Notes under the pieces: generated by a model | Told to the model about the DNA's origin: nothing | The model's database searches: none | What the model saw: the letters and a program-made list of their open reading frames with translations, nothing else | Position numbers and translations under genes: made by a program | NCBI GenBank assembly: GCA_964508975.1 | Contig: CAZDVQ010000012.1 | Location: 1-64,000, forward strand | Direction of reading: 5' to 3' | DNA: 64,000 bases | DNA from: CAZDVQ01 sp964508975 | Lineage (GTDB): Bacteria > Bacteroidota > Bacteroidia > Chitinophagales > Saprospiraceae | Shown here: piece by piece, positions 61,394 to 64,000 of the stretch | Layout of the letters: each line of letters opens with the position of its first letter | Numbering within the stretch: the stretch's first letter is position 1

Positions 61394-61442
61394 AAGATAG
61401 GAACGAGGAGCGAGAAGATAGGAGATAGGAACGAGGCGAGAG
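61394..61442. repeat. 7-bp-period tandem array right of island 16
   Basis: AAGATAG, GAACGAG, GAGCGAG, AAGATAG, GAGATAG, GAACGAG, GCGAGAG: seven units, sharing AAGATAG and GAGATAG with the array upstream of smc. Confidence 0.78.
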
Positions 61443-61757
61443 ACATAACCGCTCCAGGATGCTATAATTAGGACAGCACCTTGCCCTTGTTGGCGTCCCC
61501 GCCAACAAACAGTAAAACAGCGCATATGAAGGGCAAGCTTATACGGCCAGACGCCAACGTCGGCCAAAAAGCCCAATAGGTTTATGGTAAAAAAATAACC
61601 TGTATAGGCGCAGTATTTATTTTTTTCATAAATTTGTATGGCGAAGGTTTCAGTCAAAACCCTGGCCTTACACAAGCCACTTGTTCAAGCCATGAACCTG
61701 CACAGATAATGAATATAGACGTAAAAAGGCAAGCGGAGTTGCGGCTGTAGACTACTA
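61443..61757. other. Intergenic leader of the low-GC gene
   Basis: Contains a GTTGGCG-TCCC-CGCCAAC hairpin (around 61488-61505) and GCCAACGTCGGCC near 61553. No gene is convincing; a 103-codon minus-strand frame here overlaps the array and looks spurious. The TAATG-like context before 61758 has no clear promoter. Confidence 0.4.
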
Positions 61758-62294
61758 ATGCAAAATGTACAAATGACTAGGCCAATAAGTGAACTGACAT
61801 ATAAAATCGTAGCATTTCCTGAAATTCAACTCGTCGACTCCAACGAGAGCATTGATTGGGCGATTGAAATGATGGGGCTTGGCTATGAAAGTCCGACTTT
61901 ATACATGCTCGCAAGTTTCAATAAACCGACAAATTACTTCGAAGTAATCGACTATGTGACCGACACCATTAAAGAGCTTGGACTTGAAATGAAAAATGGT
62001 GACGATGCTGTTTTGAGTTATGCGAGTTACTACGTCCATCAAATTGCCAAAGGGGAAAAAGTTAGAGATAACTTGATTAAACTCTACAAATTTTGTCAAA
62101 TGAGAGATTATGAAGCTCTAGTTTACGACTTCTATCTTCTTTATTGGGCTTGGGATGACCTTGACTATGAAGACAACGAATATAATAATTATTGGGACGG
62201 TGCAAGAAGAGCTAATATTGAAAATGTCGTAATTGACGAAGCCAAAAAATGGATTGAAAAAAACAAAAAACACTATGCCCAACACAGCATATAG
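61758..62294 (+). CDS. Low-GC hypothetical protein, possibly acquired
   Basis: A 178-residue acidic, soluble protein rich in Tyr, Trp, Asp and Asn. An N-terminal IDWAIEMMGLGYESPTLYMLAS and the central region resemble small all-helical unknowns found scattered in Bacteroidota, sometimes in immunity-like contexts, but I cannot name a family. Its base composition is clearly lower in GC than mnmD or smc, and the sequence following the stop (GCCCAACACAGCATATAG) differs in style from other intergenic regions. Horizontal acquisition is plausible. Confidence 0.65.
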   Translation: MQNVQMTRPISELTYKIVAFPEIQLVDSNESIDWAIEMMGLGYESPTLYMLASFNKPTNYFEVIDYVTDTIKELGLEMKNGDDAVLSYASYYVHQIAKGEKVRDNLIKLYKFCQMRDYEALVYDFYLLYWAWDDLDYEDNEYNNYWDGARRANIENVVIDEAKKWIEKNKKHYAQHSI

Positions 62295-62560
62295 CTAATA
62301 CCTTGTGAATAGCCGCCAAAAGGGTTTAGAGCCGTAGCCAGCTTTGGTTTCGGTGGACAGGAAAGTGCTTTAAATCCACCACCGTCCCAAGCCTCTAGCC
62401 GAAAGCTTAACAAGCTACTGCAAACCTGCCACATTCTAACCCCAAATACAAGTTCCCCCCATCCAATATCTTGAATACACGCTATACGCCTGCTATCGAT
62501 AAACTATAACCTGCCAGTGGCGTAGAAATAGTTGTAAGCCTTACAAGGCAAAACGCTCAT
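62295..62560. other. Non-coding region after the low-GC gene
   Basis: Contains an imperfect hairpin, GGTGGA ... TCCACC (about 62363-62391), of about 30 bp. No gene or RNA is recognised. Confidence 0.4.
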
Positions 62561-62592
62561 ATCTCCTATCTCCTCGCTTCTATCTCCTATCT
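62561..62592. repeat. 7-bp-period tandem array left of island 17
   Basis: ATCTCCT, ATCTCCT, CGCTTCT, ATCTCCT, ATCT. Confidence 0.72.
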
Positions 62593-62594
62593 GG

Positions 62595-62717
62595 AACCCG
62601 CTGCTTCGCAGCGGGTTATGCGTTAGCTGGCCGGAGGGCGCGGCTGAAAGCCGCGGTGCGAAGCACGGAGCAAAGCGAACCCCGTAGGACAGCGACCCCG
62701 AAGGGGGAACGCCCAAA
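62595..62717 (+). repeat. GC-rich hairpin island 17 (core type A)
   Basis: Perfect leading hairpin AACCCGCTGC-TTC-GCAGCGGGTT, then GCGTTAGCTGGCCGGAGGGCG, CGGCT-GAA-AGCCG, GTGC-GAA-GCAC, core GGAGCAAAGCGAACCCCGTAG, CCCC-GAA-GGGG and right end CGCCCAAA. It is nearly colinear with island 5, but the stems differ. Confidence 0.85.
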
Positions 62718-62774
62718 TCATCTAAAAAAATCAGGTCGCTGATATTCGTGTCGCGGCATGTAGCTTCCTACAAA

Positions 62775-62808
62775 AAAAGCCTGCTAAACGCATGTCTAGC
62801 AGGCTTTT
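62775..62808. terminator. Terminator after the CHU_C protein gene
   Basis: AAAAGCCTGCTA / TAGCAGGCTTTT, 12-bp stem with a 10-nt loop, about 60 bp past the stop on the minus strand; T/A flanks allow both directions. Confidence 0.8.
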
Positions 62809-62868
62809 ATACGCTAAATTAGCGAAAATAGAAATACGCTAAATCGCTAAAAAACAGCGCTTTTTACT

Positions 62869-64000
62869 TTATCGAATCAAGGTAACGTTACCTGTTTTGA
62901 CCACTTGGGTCCCGTCGTTAGGACAAGTAGCTATCACGTAGTAAACATATACACCAGGTTCCATTGGTTTACCGTTGAAAGTACCATCCCAGCCACGGCT
63001 AAGCGAAGTACTGTTGAAGATTTCAGCACCCCAGCGGTCGTACACGGAGAAACGTTCAATATCGCGGGCTTTCAACACCTTCAACTCGTCGTTCATACCG
63101 TCGTTGTTGGGTGTAAAGGCGTTAGGCACCACGATAAAATCGGTACAGTTATTAAAGATATTGATGGTAATGGTATCAAAGTTCAAACAGCCAAACTCAT
63201 TCACCGTGGTCACGATGTACGTGATTGGAGCATCAGGCACAGCGATTAACTGGCTACAAGTATCACACGACAAGTAAGTAATTGGCGACCAACTGATGAG
63301 GTTACCAACTTCGGTATCAACGCTCAATTCAACATCTTGACCAGGGAACACAATGGTTTCAGAGGCCGTAATGCTAGCCGTTGGCAGCGGGTGAACCGTC
63401 ACCTCGATAGAATCGGTAACCGGGATACAAGCCGATAAGAAAGCAGTAACGGCATAGGTGGTGGTGGTACTTGGCCCTGCAACAGGATTGGCAATATTGC
63501 TGGCATCAAGGCCTGTAGCGGGTGTCCACTGGTAGCTATCTCCACCGCTAGCCAATAGCTGGGTCGTTTCGCCTAGACATATTTCTACATCAGGACTAAC
63601 CACCAGCGGCACTTCATAAATAACCCTCACTCGAGCACTATCTACCCAAGTACAACCTTCGCGTTGAACGGTGGCAGTGTACCAGGTGGTTGTGTCGGGG
63701 AATGCCAAAATAGTGGCCAAAGAGCTATCATTTAGGCTAGCAGCAGGGGTCCATTCGATGGTGAATGGCGCTGTACCTACCACGGCCAGGGTTGCGGTAT
63801 CGGTATTACAAATGGTTGTATCTGTGCCAAGTACCAAATCGGCAAAACTGGTCACGTAAATCGTTTCGCTATCCTCTAAGGTACAACCGGTTGGGAAAGT
63901 AATGGTTACGGTGTAGGTGGTAGTGGTCAGCGGCGAAGCCGTTGGCGTTTCAATCGTTGGATTGTTAAGACTGATAGCTGGGCTCCACTGGTAGAATGCG
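62869..64000 (-). CDS. Large repeat-rich surface protein with CHU_C (gliding-motility-associated) C-terminus, 5' truncated
   Basis: The frame is open from the window edge to the stop at 62869, giving at least 377 residues of the C-terminal part. Repeated Ig/PKD-like modules with the pattern CxxD...LxxxG...YxWxP are visible (TICNTDTATLAVVG ... IEWTPAASLND; EICLGETTQLLASGGDSYQWTPATGLD). The last about 90 residues (FIVVPNAFTPNNDGMND ... YDRWGAEIFNS ... GWDGTFNGKPMEPGVYVYYV) form the CHU_C / T9SS type B sorting domain. It should be a secreted, cell-surface adhesin-like protein. A GTG at 63853-63855 is only an internal codon. Confidence 0.92.
   Translation of the reverse strand, partial: AFYQWSPAISLNNPTIETPTASPLTTTTYTVTITFPTGCTLEDSETIYVTSFADLVLGTDTTICNTDTATLAVVGTAPFTIEWTPAASLNDSSLATILAFPDTTTWYTATVQREGCTWVDSARVRVIYEVPLVVSPDVEICLGETTQLLASGGDSYQWTPATGLDASNIANPVAGPSTTTTYAVTAFLSACIPVTDSIEVTVHPLPTASITASETIVFPGQDVELSVDTEVGNLISWSPITYLSCDTCSQLIAVPDAPITYIVTTVNEFGCLNFDTITINIFNNCTDFIVVPNAFTPNNDGMNDELKVLKARDIERFSVYDRWGAEIFNSTSLSRGWDGTFNGKPMEPGVYVYYVIATCPNDGTQVVKTGNVTLIR

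Noticed and set aside
61364..61675. Minus-strand 103-codon frame
   Set aside because: It overlaps the heptamer array and island edge, has no recognisable domain and low-complexity translation.
61443..62560. Integron attC sites around the low-GC gene
   Set aside because: GCCCAAC fits the R'' core, but I could not find a matching GTTRRRY core at a suitable distance, and there is no integrase.
16804..62592. CRISPR arrays
   Set aside because: The tandem arrays have 7-bp units without spacers; no 25-40 bp direct repeats with unique spacers and no cas genes are present.
1..64000. tRNA or rRNA genes
   Set aside because: I looked in the larger gaps for cloverleaf-like segments with TTCGANNC and CCA ends and found none; the islands' GTTCG-like strings are parts of simple hairpins.

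Overview
The window is chromosomal DNA of a Bacteroidota bacterium. Supporting signs are a secreted M43-type protease with a C-terminal type IX secretion (T9SS) sorting domain, a protein ending in a CHU_C / gliding-motility-associated C-terminal domain, TAnnTTTG-type -7 promoter motifs, weak Shine-Dalgarno signals, and a division/cell-wall (dcw) cluster without murF or ddl. I cannot assign a genus; a Saprospiria/Chitinophagia-like lineage is only a guess.

Layout. 1-5.8 kb: a truncated membrane protein, a small lipoprotein, and a two-component pair (very large HisKA_2-type kinase plus LytTR response regulator). 6.2-7.8 kb: a UbiA-like protein and a steroid-5-alpha-reductase-like protein. 7.9-23.9 kb: the dcw cluster on the minus strand, in transcriptional order mraZ-rsmH-ftsL-ftsI-murE-mraY-murD-ftsW-murG-murC-ftsQ-ftsA-ftsZ, headed by 10-bp-spaced MraZ boxes and closed by a terminator. 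24-36 kb: queG, a DUF1499 protein, urocanate hydratase, a REP-associated tyrosine transposase (RAYT) with its palindromes, secreted and membrane unknowns, a CoiA-like nuclease, a methyltransferase and tryptophan 2,3-dioxygenase. 36-47 kb: M43, S8 and M61 peptidases, two alpha/beta hydrolases, a NadR-like kinase and apaG. 47-55 kb: tsaB, two ArsR-type regulators, mqnD (futalosine menaquinone pathway), msrB, an esterase, comEC and an FMN reductase. 55-64 kb: smc, an HD-like protein, an unknown protein, mnmD, a low-GC unknown gene and the 3' part of a large CHU_C protein.

The most unusual content lies between the genes. Seventeen GC-rich intergenic islands of about 50-190 bp (one per ~4 kb) share a modular architecture: a left end related to GCGCTAGGTGCCCGG or GCGATGTGGAGCGGTGG, a string of short hairpins with different stems but mostly GNA triloops, a conserved core (GGAGCNNAGCGAACCCCGTAG or GGGCCGAGCGAATAGCGAG), and a right end CGCCCAAAA. 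Several abut coding sequences so closely that an island end carries or touches the stop codon (murG, rsmH, mraY, the UbiA-like gene, an esterase gene). About half are accompanied by degenerate tandem arrays with a strict 7-bp period (GAACTAT, TAACTCC, GAGATAG and so on); one such array encodes the last residues and stop codon of hutU, and another reaches the TTG start of murD. A REP/RAYT locus, a REP hairpin nested inside an island, a MITE-like inverted repeat pair and a tandem 28-bp palindrome add further layers. Together these look like a dense, layered system of non-coding hairpin elements, some of them transcribed within the essential dcw operon.
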